Shown: piece after piece, positions 31,112-39,969 of the stretch | Numbering within the stretch: the stretch's first letter is position 1 | How the letters are laid out: every line of letters starts with the position of its first letter | Assembly: GCF_021261325.1 (NCBI RefSeq) | Contig: NZ_JAJSBI010000007.1 | Location: forward strand, 186,001-250,000 | Direction of reading: 5' to 3' | From: Streptomyces guryensis | Lineage (GTDB): Bacteria > Actinomycetota > Actinomycetes > Streptomycetales > Streptomycetaceae | DNA: 64,000 bases | The notes under the pieces: generated by a model | Database searches by the model: none | What the model was told of the DNA's origin: nothing | What the model saw: only the letters and a program-made list of their open reading frames with translations | Made by a program: the position numbers and the translations under genes

Positions 31112-32476
31112 TCAGTCGACGGCAGCCTCGGGCAGCTCCGGCCGGTTGGCCGCGAGCCGGTCCCCGATGTCCCTGAGCCCCGCGAGGTCGTGTACATCGC
31201 CGGGCAGCGCGGCCACTTCGGCCACCGCCACCTCGGGGTGGAGCGCGGTGAAGCGGTCACGGGTGCGCTGCTCGCGGGAGAGCAGCTGCATACGTTCGGC
31301 GTGCAACCTCAGCAGGCCCGCGGTGAGCTGCTCGACGCCCTGGGCGCCCTCGTCCTCCTGATCCGGACCGGGGGAGCCGGTCCCGGACGCGGGAGGCCCG
31401 GAGGACTCGCCGGCAGGGGATTCGGGAGCGGGGGAGTCTGAACTGCCGTACGTGTCGGGAGAGTTACGAAGTCCAGCTTTCCCGCCGTCCTGATCCACAA
31501 TGCGGGGCTCCACAAGATTTTCCGCGGCGGCGAGCGCACGCTCGGCCGACAGCCGGGCGGCGCCGCTGCCGTGGACCCGGTTGAGGACCAGACCGGCGAG
31601 CGGCATGTCCTCGGCGGCCAGGCGCTGCACGAAGTACGCGGCCTCGCGCAGCGCGTCCCGCTCCGGGGCCGCCACCACGAGGAACGCCGTCCCGGGTGCC
31701 TGGAGCAGCCGGTACGTCGCATCCGCGCGCGTGCGGAACCCGCCGAAGGTGGTGTCCATCGCGGCGACGAACGTCTGGACGTCCTTGAGGAGCTGACCGC
31801 CCAGCAGCTTGCCGAGCGTGCCGGTCATCATCGACATCCCGACGTTCAGGAACTTCATGCCCGCCCGCCCGCCGAGCTTGGCCGGGGCGGTGAGCAGCCG
31901 GATCAGCCGGCCGTCCAGGAACGAGCCGAGCCGCTTGGGCGCGTCCAGGAAGTCCAGCGCCGAGCGGGACGGCGGGGTGTCGACGACGATCAGGTCCCAC
32001 TCGTCCCGCGCGCGCAGCTGCCCGAGCTTCTCCATCGCCATGTACTCCTGCGTGCCGGCGAAGCCCGCGGAGAGCGACTGGTAGAAGGGGTTGTTCAGGA
32101 TGGCGGCGGCCCGCTCGCCGTCCGCGTGCGCCTCGACGATCTCGTCGAAGGTGCGCTTCATGTCGAGCATCATGGCGTGCAGTTCGCCGTCGCCGTCGAC
32201 GCCCTTCACCCGGCGCGGGGTGTTGTCGAGCGAGTCGATGCCCATGGACTGGGCGAGCCGGCGCGCCGGGTCGATGGTCAGCACGACCACCTTGCGCCCG
32301 CGCTCGGCGGCCCTGAGGCCGAGGGCGGCCGCGGTCGTGGTCTTTCCCACTCCGCCCGAGCCGCAGCACACCACGATCCGTGTCGCCGGGTCGTCGAGCA
32401 GCGGGTCGACGCCGAGCACGCGCGCGGGGGAGAGGCGGCGGGCGGTGTCCTGTGCGTGGGCCGGCTCCGGACTCAT
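31112..32476 (-). CDS. ArsA/GET3-like ATPase (second of pair)
   Basis: About 454 residues from ATG 32476. The deviant Walker A is CGSGGVGKTTTAAAL (about residues 38-52), with switch segments LTIDPARRL and VVDTPPSRSALDFL. This is the ArsA/GET3 family fold. The insert at residues about 345-400 is Ser/Pro/Gly-rich. In actinobacteria this tandem pair has unknown cargo; tail-anchored proteins or metal export are only analogies. It is downstream of, and probably co-transcribed with, the first ATPase (58-base gap), and convergent with wblA. Confidence 0.85.
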   Translation of the reverse strand: MSPEPAHAQDTARRLSPARVLGVDPLLDDPATRIVVCCGSGGVGKTTTAAALGLRAAERGRKVVVLTIDPARRLAQSMGIDSLDNTPRRVKGVDGDGELHAMMLDMKRTFDEIVEAHADGERAAAILNNPFYQSLSAGFAGTQEYMAMEKLGQLRARDEWDLIVVDTPPSRSALDFLDAPKRLGSFLDGRLIRLLTAPAKLGGRAGMKFLNVGMSMMTGTLGKLLGGQLLKDVQTFVAAMDTTFGGFRTRADATYRLLQAPGTAFLVVAAPERDALREAAYFVQRLAAEDMPLAGLVLNRVHGSGAARLSAERALAAAENLVEPRIVDQDGGKAGLRNSPDTYGSSDSPAPESPAGESSGPPASGTGSPGPDQEDEGAQGVEQLTAGLLRLHAERMQLLSREQRTRDRFTALHPEVAVAEVAALPGDVHDLAGLRDIGDRLAANRPELPEAAVD

Positions 32477-32534
32477 GACATCCCCTGCTTCTGCTGCTTG
32501 TGCTGCTGACGACTCGTGCTCCGCGTGCCCCGGC

Positions 32535-33512
32535 TCATGACAGGCCCTGCTCCCGCAGCTCGGTGGCCAGCTCGTACAGCCCCGCCAGATCCATGCCCTC
32601 GGCGTGCAGCGGCAGTTCGTGCAGCGGCAGGCCCTGCTCGGCCAGCACCGCCCGCTGTTCGTGCTCCAGCGCGTACCGCTCGGCGTACTCCTCGGCCTGC
32701 TGCAGCAGCGGGGCCACCAGCTTCTCCGCGTTCCCGCCGCGGCGCGCACCGCCGAGTCCCGCCGCCGACAGTGACCTGGCAACAGAAGAACGCGGCACGC
32801 CGCGTACGAGTTCCAGATCCTCCGCGTCCAACACCTCGGGCCGCACCATGTTCACGATGATCCGCCCCACCGGCAGCTTCGCGGCGCGCAGTTCGGCGAT
32901 CCCGTCCGCGGTCTCCTGGACGGGCATCTCCTCCAGCAGGGTCACCAGGTGCACGGCCGTCTCCGGCGACTTCAGCACCCGCATCACGGCCTGCGCCTGA
33001 TTGTGTATCGGGCCGATCTTGGCGAGGCCCGCCACCTCGTCGTTCACGTTCAGGAAGCGGGTGATGCGGCCGGTGGGCGGCGCGTCCATGACGACGTAGT
33101 CGTACGCGAACCTCCCGGCCTTGTCCTTGCGCCGTACCGCCTCGCACGCCTTGCCGGTCAGGAGCACGTCCCTGAGACCCGGCGCGATGGTGGTGGCGAA
33201 GTCGATCGCGCCGAGCTTCTTCAGCGCTCTGCCGGCGCCCCCGAGCTTGTAGAACATCTGGAGGTAGTCCAGAAGGGCCAGTTCGGGGTCGATGGCGAGG
33301 GCGTACACCTCCCCGCCCCCTGGAGCGACGGCGATCTTCCGCTCCTCATAAGGCAGCGCTTCCGTCTCGAAGAGCTGCGCGATGCCCTGGCGGCCCTCGA
33401 CCTCGACGAGAAGCGTCCGCTTCCCCTCGGTCGCGAGGGCCAGCGCGAGGGCGGCGGCGACCGTCGTCTTTCCGGTCCCGCCCTTGCCGCTGACGACCTG
33501 GAGCCTGCTCAC
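32535..33512 (-). CDS. ArsA/GET3-like ATPase (first of pair)
   Basis: A protein of 325 residues from GTG 33512, giving MSRLQVVSGKGGTGKTTVAA. A TTG at 33542 would add ten residues but is less usual. Walker A GKGGTGKTT lies right at the N-terminus; VMDAPPTGRITRFLNV is the switch II region. The C-terminus is helical. It probably dimerises with the neighbouring ATPase. No Cys metal-binding motif like that of ArsA is seen, so arsenite export is unlikely. Confidence 0.85.
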   Translation of the reverse strand: MSRLQVVSGKGGTGKTTVAAALALALATEGKRTLLVEVEGRQGIAQLFETEALPYEERKIAVAPGGGEVYALAIDPELALLDYLQMFYKLGGAGRALKKLGAIDFATTIAPGLRDVLLTGKACEAVRRKDKAGRFAYDYVVMDAPPTGRITRFLNVNDEVAGLAKIGPIHNQAQAVMRVLKSPETAVHLVTLLEEMPVQETADGIAELRAAKLPVGRIIVNMVRPEVLDAEDLELVRGVPRSSVARSLSAAGLGGARRGGNAEKLVAPLLQQAEEYAERYALEHEQRAVLAEQGLPLHELPLHAEGMDLAGLYELATELREQGLS

Positions 33513-33607
33513 GTCTTCGAGCCTAACCAGTCTGTGTGCCAACCACGCGACAGCCTGTGGATAACGCGACGGCGGGTGGTGGGTGGGCAGCGGCTAAAGT
33601 CGGCCAC

Positions 33608-33766
33608 ATGACCAAGTGGGAATACGCAACCGTGCCACTGCTCGTCCACGCCACGAAGCAGATTCTGGACACCTGGGGCGAGGACGGCTGGGAGCTCGTC
33701 CAGGTCGTGCCCGGGCCGAACAACCCCGAGCAGCTGGTGGCCTACCTGAAGCGGGAGAAGGCATGA
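33608..33766 (+). CDS. DUF4177-like small protein
   Basis: A protein of 52 residues: MTKWEYATVPLLVHATKQIL, then DTWGEDGWELVQVVPGP. The W-E-Y start and the GWELV turn are hallmarks of DUF4177. Function unknown. The stop overlaps the start of the RidA gene (ATGA), so the two are translationally coupled, a pairing conserved in Streptomyces as I recall. Confidence 0.8.
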   Translation: MTKWEYATVPLLVHATKQILDTWGEDGWELVQVVPGPNNPEQLVAYLKREKA

Positions 33767-34227
33767 GCGCCGTGGAGGCGAAGCTCGCCGAGCTCGGCCT
33801 GACCCTGCCCGACGTCGTACCGCCGCTGGCCGCGTACCAGCCGGCCGTGCAGTCCGGCTCCTACGTCTACACGTCCGGACAGCTCCCGATGGTTGAGGGC
33901 AAGCTGCCCGTCACCGGAAAGGTCGGCGCGGAGGTCACGCCCGGGGAGGCCAAGGAGCTCGCCCGCACCTGCGCGCTGAACGCCCTGGCCGCCGTCAAGT
34001 CCGTCACCGGCGACCTGGACCGCATCGCGCGCGTGGTGAAGGTCGTGGGCTTCGTCGCCTCGGCCGCGGACTTCACCGGGCAGCCCGGCGTGGTGAACGG
34101 TGCCAGCGAACTGCTCGGCGAGGTCCTCGGCGACAAGGGCGTGCACGCACGCAGTGCCGTCGGCGTCGCGGTGCTGCCGCTGGACGCACCGGTCGAGGTC
34201 GAGATCCAGGTCGAGCTCGTCCCGTAG
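33763..34227 (+). CDS. RidA family protein (enamine/imine deaminase type)
   Basis: A protein of 154 residues with the YjgF/RidA fold: YVYTSGQLPMVEGKLPVTGK near residue 35, then AKELARTCALNALAAVK and GVHARSAVGVAVLPL near the end. The key Arg in ARSAVG is present. RidA proteins clear reactive enamines made by PLP enzymes; this actinobacterial branch is longer than E. coli RidA, so the same activity is not certain. Coupled to the upstream DUF4177 gene. Confidence 0.85.
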   Translation: MSAVEAKLAELGLTLPDVVPPLAAYQPAVQSGSYVYTSGQLPMVEGKLPVTGKVGAEVTPGEAKELARTCALNALAAVKSVTGDLDRIARVVKVVGFVASAADFTGQPGVVNGASELLGEVLGDKGVHARSAVGVAVLPLDAPVEVEIQVELVP

Positions 34228-34286
34228 CGGCGCTCTGACCTCGGGGACCTCTCGAACATTCGCGCACCACGGGATAGCCTCCGCCC

Positions 34287-35204
34287 ATGGCGAATGGGCA
34301 GTGGTTTCCGCAGGACTGGCCGGAACGCATCCGCGGGCTCGCGGACGGCACGCTCACCCCGGTCGTCCCGAAGCGCGCGGCCACCGTCATGCTCCTGAAG
34401 GACGCCGACCGCGGCCCCGCCGTGCACATGCTGCGCAGACGCGCCTCCATGGCCTTCGCCGGAGGCGCGTACGCGTATCCGGGCGGCGGCGTCGACCCCC
34501 GCGACGACGAGCACCACGTCCGCTGGGCGGGTCCCACGCGCGCGTGGTGGGCGCAAAGGCTCGGGGTCGACGAGGCGTCCGCCCAGGCGATCGTCTGCGC
34601 GGCCGTGCGCGAGACGTACGAGGAGGCGGGCGTCCTGCTCGCCGGACCGTCCCCCGACTCCGTGGTCGGCGACACGACGGGCGAGGACTGGGAGGCCGAC
34701 CGTGCGGCGGTGGCCGCCCGCGAGTTCTCCTTCGCCGAGTTCCTGGACCGTCGCGGCCTGGTGCTGCGCTCGGACCTCCTCGGGGCCTGGACCCGCTGGA
34801 TCACCCCTGAGTTCGAATCCAGGCGCTACGACACCTGGTTCTTCGTGGCCGCACTCCCGCACGGCCAGCGCACCCGCAACGCCTCCACGGAGGCCGACCG
34901 CACGGTGTGGATCCGCCCCGGGGACGCGGCGGCCTCGTACGACAAGGGCGAGCTGACGATGATGCCGCCCACCATCGCGACCCTGCGCCAGCTGGCCCCC
35001 TGTGCCACGGCCGCCGACGCGCTCGCCGCGGCCCCTGGCCGCGACCTCACCCCCGTCCTGGCAACTGCCCGGCTGAAGGACGGCGAGATCGTGCTGTCCT
35101 GGCCGGGCCACGACGAGTTCACGAAGCACATCCCGACCGACGGCCCGACCAGCCGCCCGACCAGCAGCCCTACCGACCTTCCGACCGGTGGAGCCTCCGC
35201 ATGA
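34287..35204 (+). CDS. NUDIX hydrolase
   Basis: A protein of 305 residues. The NUDIX box is spread over YPGGGVDPRDDEHH (about residue 68) and AAVRETYEEAGVLLAG (about residue 108), with a longer than usual insert between G and RE. Substrate is unknown; NUDT7/19-like or ADP-ribose types have such inserts. The C-terminus is a Thr/Pro/Ser tail. Its stop overlaps an ATG (ATGA) of a small ORF that leads into the metallo-beta-lactamase gene. Confidence 0.85.
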   Translation: MANGQWFPQDWPERIRGLADGTLTPVVPKRAATVMLLKDADRGPAVHMLRRRASMAFAGGAYAYPGGGVDPRDDEHHVRWAGPTRAWWAQRLGVDEASAQAIVCAAVRETYEEAGVLLAGPSPDSVVGDTTGEDWEADRAAVAAREFSFAEFLDRRGLVLRSDLLGAWTRWITPEFESRRYDTWFFVAALPHGQRTRNASTEADRTVWIRPGDAAASYDKGELTMMPPTIATLRQLAPCATAADALAAAPGRDLTPVLATARLKDGEIVLSWPGHDEFTKHIPTDGPTSRPTSSPTDLPTGGASA

Positions 35205-35383
35205 CGGACCCAGCAGCCCTTCCGGGCCGGCCGCGGGGCGGGGGCCCCATCCCTCGTTGGCCGCTCGCACCGCTGCGCAGTCACGCCGCGGGAGCGGCAT
35301 GTCGGGCACTGCGGAGTGCTGCGCCGGCCTCCGGCCGACGACTCGACGGACCGACGACGCCGACGGAAGAGAACACCGCATGA
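35201..35383 (+). CDS. 60-codon ORF created by duplication of the next gene's start
   Basis: Starts MTDPAALPGRPRGGG, almost the same as the start of the next gene (MTDAAALPGQPRGGV), and the DNA at 35201-35243 closely matches 35380-35422. After that the reading is Ala/Arg-rich and unlike any domain. Its start overlaps the NUDIX stop and its stop overlaps the MBL start, each as ATGA. It looks like a decayed partial duplication that keeps translational coupling going. Confidence 0.5.
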   Translation: MTDPAALPGRPRGGGPIPRWPLAPLRSHAAGAACRALRSAAPASGRRLDGPTTPTEENTA

Positions 35384-36210
35384 CCGACGCAGCAGCCCTT
35401 CCCGGACAGCCGCGGGGCGGGGTTCTCACCGGCCCCGCCACCGCCCGGGCCGTCAATGTCCTGGCGCCCAACGCCTCGGCGATGACCCTCGACGGCACGA
35501 ACACCTGGATCCTCTCCGAGCCCGACTCCGACCTGGCCGTCGTCGTCGACCCCGGCCCCCTGGACGAAGGGCATCTGCGCAATGTCGTGGACACGGCCGA
35601 GAAGGCCGGCAAGCGCATCGCGCTCACCCTGCTGACCCACGGCCACCCGGACCACGCGGAGGGCGCCGCCCGCTTCGCCGAGCTGACCGCAACCAAGGTA
35701 CGGGCCCTGGACCCGGCGCTGCGGCTGGGCGACGAGGGGCTCGCGGCCGGGGACGTCGTCACGGCGGGCGGACTGGAGCTGAGGGTCGTACCGACCCCCG
35801 GCCACACCTCGGACTCCCTCTGCTTCCATCTCCCGGCCGACCGGGCCGTCCTGACGGGCGACACCGTCCTCGGCCGAGGCACGACCGTCGTGGCGCACCC
35901 CGACGGCCGCCTCGGCGACTATCTGGACTCGCTACGACGGCTGCGGTCGCTGACGGTCGACGACGGCGTCCACACGGTCCTGCCGGGCCATGGGCCCGTC
36001 CTGGAGGACGCCCAGGGAGCCGTCGAGTTCTACCTGGCCCACCGCGCCCACCGCCTCGCCCAGGTGGAGACGGCGGTCGAGGACGGCCACCGCGCGCCGT
36101 CCGAGGTGGTGGCGCACGTGTACGCGGACGTGGACCGGTCCCTGTGGCCGGCGGCGGAACTGTCGGTGCGGGCGCAGCTGGACTACCTGGAGGAGCACGG
36201 ACTCATCTAG
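35380..36210 (+). CDS. MBL-fold metallohydrolase
   Basis: A protein of 276 residues. The zinc motif is LLTHGHPDHAEG (HxHxDH, about residues 86-97), then TPGHTSDSLCFHL, the Asp in LTGDTVLGRG and the final His in VLPGHGPVLED. This is the glyoxalase II-like/LACTB2 branch. A winged-helix-like C-terminal segment (VVAHVYADVDRSLWPAAELS) recalls LACTB2-type nucleases. Hydrolysis of thioesters or RNA are both possible. Coupled to the upstream small ORF and NUDIX gene. Confidence 0.88.
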   Translation: MTDAAALPGQPRGGVLTGPATARAVNVLAPNASAMTLDGTNTWILSEPDSDLAVVVDPGPLDEGHLRNVVDTAEKAGKRIALTLLTHGHPDHAEGAARFAELTATKVRALDPALRLGDEGLAAGDVVTAGGLELRVVPTPGHTSDSLCFHLPADRAVLTGDTVLGRGTTVVAHPDGRLGDYLDSLRRLRSLTVDDGVHTVLPGHGPVLEDAQGAVEFYLAHRAHRLAQVETAVEDGHRAPSEVVAHVYADVDRSLWPAAELSVRAQLDYLEEHGLI

Positions 36211-37034
36211 GCCCTGTCCGGGCGCGGCGCCTTGATGCCGTGCACGCGCGCGTACTCCTCGGCGAGCCATGGCCCGAGGTCGTCGACGTACGAGCGCAGT
36301 ACGGCGGGATCGCCGTCCGGCTCGTACCCGAGGGCGGCCGCGGCGCGCAGCTGCCCGGCCCGTTCCGGGTAGTACGCGCCGAAAGCCTCGGCCATCTCCG
36401 CGAGATCGCTGGTCCAGCCGTTCCAGCGGGGCATCACGAGCGTGAATCCGGTCCGGACGAGATGCCGGGACATGAACCGCACGAGCGGCCGCCGGGCCTG
36501 GTCCGTGTCCTCGGCTTCCGCGATCCGCTGCCGCCAGCGGGGCAGCAGCAGCGCGAGGTCCCCGTTGGTCTCGCGGGCGAGCAGGGAGTCGGGGCGGTAG
36601 CGCGGCAGGTACTCGGCGAGGTCCTCCCCCAGCAGCGGAGTGCACAGACAGGCCGCGAACCAACCCAGGTCGTACGTCTCCAGCTCGCTCAGCAGCCGCG
36701 CCCGGCTGTACAGCAGCGTGCCGACGCCGTCGATCTGCGGGAACTCCTTGTCTACGGCCTCTCCGAGCGCCCGGGTGGCCTCCCGGTCCGCGTCCGTGGG
36801 CTCCTCCCGCAGGGCGACCAGCAGATCCAGATCACTGCGCCCCACGCGCGCGTTGCCGCGTGGAACGGACCCGTAGAGGTACGCGCTGTCCAACCGGGCG
36901 CCGAACACCTCGAGCAGCCGGTCGCGCGCGGCGGCGACGACGGCCCGAAAGGCGTGCGGCACGCGCGCGAGGGAGCCTTCGCGCGCGATGTAGCCCTGGG
37001 GGTCGAGGCCTCTGGAGCTCGCGTTTTCGGACAT
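36207..37034 (-). CDS. nucleotidyltransferase-domain protein
   Basis: A protein of 275 residues. The polymerase-beta fold motif is YGSVPRGNARVGRSDLDLLV (about residues 53-72), with the GS...SDxD metal ligands. A helical domain with SRHLVRTGFTLVM follows. Antibiotic adenylyltransferases and HEPN/MNT-type proteins share this layout; the substrate cannot be read from sequence. Convergent with the MBL gene, overlapping by four bases. Confidence 0.8.
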   Translation of the reverse strand: MSENASSRGLDPQGYIAREGSLARVPHAFRAVVAAARDRLLEVFGARLDSAYLYGSVPRGNARVGRSDLDLLVALREEPTDADREATRALGEAVDKEFPQIDGVGTLLYSRARLLSELETYDLGWFAACLCTPLLGEDLAEYLPRYRPDSLLARETNGDLALLLPRWRQRIAEAEDTDQARRPLVRFMSRHLVRTGFTLVMPRWNGWTSDLAEMAEAFGAYYPERAGQLRAAAALGYEPDGDPAVLRSYVDDLGPWLAEEYARVHGIKAPRPDRA

Positions 37035-37119
37035 GAGGTCACTGCACCAGCCTGTCCGGCGTTTGAGGACGAGGCCGTTCAGGCCGATCGGGGGTCCGAG
37101 GGCGGAGCCCCCGGCTGCC

Positions 37120-37794
37120 TCAGCGTGAACGCTTGGCGAGCCGCTCCACGTCCAGCAGGATCACGGCACGCGCCTCAAGGCGGAGCCACCCACGCTGCGC
37201 GAAGTCCGCCAGCGCCTTGTTGACCGTCTCGCGGGACGCGCCGACCAGCTGGGCCAGCTCCTCCTGCGTGAGGTCGTGGACGACGTGGATGCCCTCCTCG
37301 GACTGCACGCCGAAGCGGCGGGAGAGGTCCAGCAGGGCACGGGCGACGCGGCCGGGAACGTCGGAGAAGACCAGGTCGGACATCGCGTCGTTGGTCTTGC
37401 GCAGCCGGCGGGCGACGGCGCGCAGCAGGGCGCCGGCCACCTCGGGGCGGGCGCTCAGCCAGGGCTGCAGGTCGCCGTGGCCGAGACCGAGCATCTTGAC
37501 CTCGGTCAGCGCGGTGGCCGTGGCGGTGCGCGGGCCGGGGTCGAAGAGCGACAGCTCACCGATCAGCTCGCTGGGGCCGACGACGGCGAGCATGTTCTCG
37601 CGGCCGTCGGGGGAGGTGCGGTGGAGCTTCACCTTGCCCTCGGTGACGACGTAGAGCCGGTCACCGGGGTCGCCCTCGTGGAAGAGCGCGTCGCCGCGCG
37701 CGAGGGTCACCTCGCTCATGGAGGCGCGGAGCTCCGCGGCCTGCTCGTCGTCGAGCGCCGCGAAGAGCGGGTTCCGCCGCAGAACGTCGTCCAC
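37120..37794 (-). CDS. crp: Crp/Fnr-family regulator Crp
   Basis: A protein of 224 residues from GTG 37794 with AAGGAG seven bases upstream. The cyclic-nucleotide-binding domain has GDPGDRLYVV, ELIGELSLFDPGPRTATATA (about 85-104) and the long dimer helix. The helix-turn-helix is TQEELAQLVGASRETVNKAL (about 175-194). S. coelicolor Crp, of the same length, binds cAMP and controls germination and secondary metabolism; this is established knowledge of the orthologue. Divergent from nth. Confidence 0.92.
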   Translation of the reverse strand: MDDVLRRNPLFAALDDEQAAELRASMSEVTLARGDALFHEGDPGDRLYVVTEGKVKLHRTSPDGRENMLAVVGPSELIGELSLFDPGPRTATATALTEVKMLGLGHGDLQPWLSARPEVAGALLRAVARRLRKTNDAMSDLVFSDVPGRVARALLDLSRRFGVQSEEGIHVVHDLTQEELAQLVGASRETVNKALADFAQRGWLRLEARAVILLDVERLAKRSR

Positions 37795-38001
37795 GAGTTC
37801 TCTCCTTGTCGACCTGCTCAGGGGATCTTGCTCCCCCTTGGTACCAGGGGACCGTGCTCCCCATTTTGCCGGACCGTCCAAACAGTGTGATCTGTCACAA
37901 GGATGCCGCACACATGTCCCGAGGTAAGCGGCAGGGGTCCAATTGGGGGCCGATCTCCCGGGTCCGGGGCGGATGTCAGTGCCGGGCTTTAGGCTGGCCG
38001 G

Positions 38002-39072
38002 GTGTCCAAATCGCCGGTGAGAGCACAGGCCAAGGGGGCTGGGCGGGTGGTTGTACGTCGTGATTCCGCTGTGGGCGAACAGAACTCCGGTGGCGGAAAG
38101 AAACCGGCAAAAGTGACAAAAGGCGCACCGGTCAAGAAGGCCGCCGCGGTGAAGAAGGCTGCCGTGAAGAAGGCCGCGGTGAAAAAGACGGCCGTGAAAA
38201 AGACCGCGGCCGTCAGGAAAGCGGCCGTCGCGCCCAAGAAGGCGTCCGCCGCGGTCGAGGGCGCCCCTCCCGCGAAGTCCGTCGCCAAGCCGCCGAAGAA
38301 CGAGTCGCGCACCGCCCTGGTCCGCCGTGCCCGCCGCATCGACCGCGAGCTCGCCGAGGTGTATCCGTACGCCCACCCGGAGCTGGACTTCGAGAACCCG
38401 TTCCAGCTGGTGGTCGCCACGGTGCTGTCCGCCCAGACCACCGACCTCAGGGTCAACCAGACGACACCTGGGCTGTTCGCCAAGTACCCGACCCCGGAGG
38501 ACCTGGCCGCCGCCGACCCGGAGGAGGTCGAGGAGATCCTCCGCCCCACCGGTTTCTTCCGGGCCAAGACCAAGTCCGTCATGGGCCTGTCGAAGGCGCT
38601 GGTGGAGCAGTTCGGCGGGGAGGTCCCCGGCCGGCTCGAAGACCTGGTCAAGCTGCCCGGTGTGGGCCGCAAGACCGCCTTCGTCGTGCTCGGGAACGCG
38701 TTCGGGCGGCCCGGCATCACCGTGGACACGCACTTCCAGCGGCTGGTGCGGCGCTGGCAGTGGACGGACCAGACCGATCCGGACAAGATCGAGGCGGCCG
38801 TCGGCGCGCTCTTCCCCAAGGGCGACTGGACGATGCTCTCGCACCACGTGATCTTCCACGGCCGGCGCATCTGCCATGCCCGCAAGCCCGCCTGCGGCGC
38901 CTGCCCCATCGCCCCGCTCTGCCCGGCGTACGGCGAGGGCGAGACGGACCCGGACAAGGCGAAGAAGCTGCTCAAGTACGAGAAGGGCGGCTTCCCCGGC
39001 CAGCGCCTCAAGCCCCCGCAGTCGTACCTGGACGCGGGCGGCAAGCCGGCGCCGCCGCTGGGGGCCGGATGA
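38002..39072 (+). CDS. nth: endonuclease III with a long Lys/Ala repeat tail at the N-terminus
   Basis: A protein of 356 residues. Residues about 25-105 are a basic, Ala/Val/Lys tandem repeat (AAVKKAAVKKAAVKKTAVKK), absent from most Nth proteins (about 210-260 residues). The enzyme domain follows: LSAQTTDLRVNQTTP, the HhH motif LPGVGRKTAFVVL with catalytic Lys about 20 residues before the VDTHFQR Asp, and the 4Fe-4S loop CHARKPACGACPIAPLC. It removes oxidised pyrimidines. The tail resembles the histone H1-like tail of HupS and may bind DNA non-specifically. Confidence 0.92.
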   Translation: MSKSPVRAQAKGAGRVVVRRDSAVGEQNSGGGKKPAKVTKGAPVKKAAAVKKAAVKKAAVKKTAVKKTAAVRKAAVAPKKASAAVEGAPPAKSVAKPPKNESRTALVRRARRIDRELAEVYPYAHPELDFENPFQLVVATVLSAQTTDLRVNQTTPGLFAKYPTPEDLAAADPEEVEEILRPTGFFRAKTKSVMGLSKALVEQFGGEVPGRLEDLVKLPGVGRKTAFVVLGNAFGRPGITVDTHFQRLVRRWQWTDQTDPDKIEAAVGALFPKGDWTMLSHHVIFHGRRICHARKPACGACPIAPLCPAYGEGETDPDKAKKLLKYEKGGFPGQRLKPPQSYLDAGGKPAPPLGAG

Positions 39073-39151
39073 CGGGCGGCACGGCAAAGCCCCGGGTCCA
39101 GGAACGATCTCGGGCCTTCGGGGCGTTGGACACGTCAGGACGGGGGTGGCG

Positions 39152-39856
39152 ATGACGCGCGCGAGTAACGCGAGCAATACGCAGGGTGGTCCGGTGGTGC
39201 TCAGCAAGGAGGGGCTGCCCGAGTGGCTGGACCCGGTGGTGCGGGCCGTGGAGACGGTGCAGCCGCTGCAACTGAGCCGCTTCCTGCCACCGGAGAACGG
39301 GGCGGGGCGGCAGTCCGCCGTACTGATCCTTTTCGGCGAGGGCGAGCGCGGCCCCGAGCTGCTGCTGATGGAGCGGGCGAGTTCGCTCAGGTCGCACGCC
39401 GGGCAGCCGTCCTTCCCCGGCGGCGCCCTCGACCCCGAGGACGGCGACCCGAAGGCCGACGGGCCACTGCGGGCCGCTCTCCGCGAGGCCGAGGAGGAGA
39501 CCGGACTCGACCCCTCGGGTGTGCAGCTCTTCGGCGTGTTGCCCAGGCTGTACATCCCGGTGAGCGGCTTCGTGGTGACCCCGGTGCTGGGCTGGTGGCG
39601 CGAGCCGAGCCCGGTCGGGGTCGTCGATCCGAACGAGACGGCCCGGGTCTTCACCGTCCCCGTGGCGGATCTCACGGATCCCGGCAACCGGGCCACCACC
39701 GTCCACCCCAGCGGCCACCGAGGTCCGGCATTTCTGGTCGAATCGGCCCTGGTCTGGGGCTTCACGGCCGGAATCATCGACCGTCTGTTCCACTACGCGG
39801 GCTGGGAGCGGCCCTGGGACCGGGAGAAGCAGGTCCCGCTCGACTGGCGGTCATGA
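39152..39856 (+). CDS. NUDIX hydrolase (CoA pyrophosphatase type)
   Basis: A protein of 234 residues from ATG 39152 (GTG 39146 possible). The sequence RSHAGQPSFPGGALDPEDGD precedes the box, and REAEEETGL closes it. The SHAGQ-FPGG pattern is the CoA-pyrophosphatase (NudL/NUDT7) signature. It should hydrolyse CoA or derivatives to 4'-phosphopantetheine and 3',5'-ADP. It follows nth by 79 bases and precedes the MarP-like protease on the same strand. Confidence 0.85.
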   Translation: MTRASNASNTQGGPVVLSKEGLPEWLDPVVRAVETVQPLQLSRFLPPENGAGRQSAVLILFGEGERGPELLLMERASSLRSHAGQPSFPGGALDPEDGDPKADGPLRAALREAEEETGLDPSGVQLFGVLPRLYIPVSGFVVTPVLGWWREPSPVGVVDPNETARVFTVPVADLTDPGNRATTVHPSGHRGPAFLVESALVWGFTAGIIDRLFHYAGWERPWDREKQVPLDWRS

Positions 39857-39969
39857 CAGGGTGTCTGCCGTGCTGTGTCTTCCCGGGGGACACTGTGATC
39901 GGTCACCGACGCGCCGGCCCCCCGGCCGACCTGAGGTGACCGCAGAGTGATGAGGCGAGGCTCGAACCG

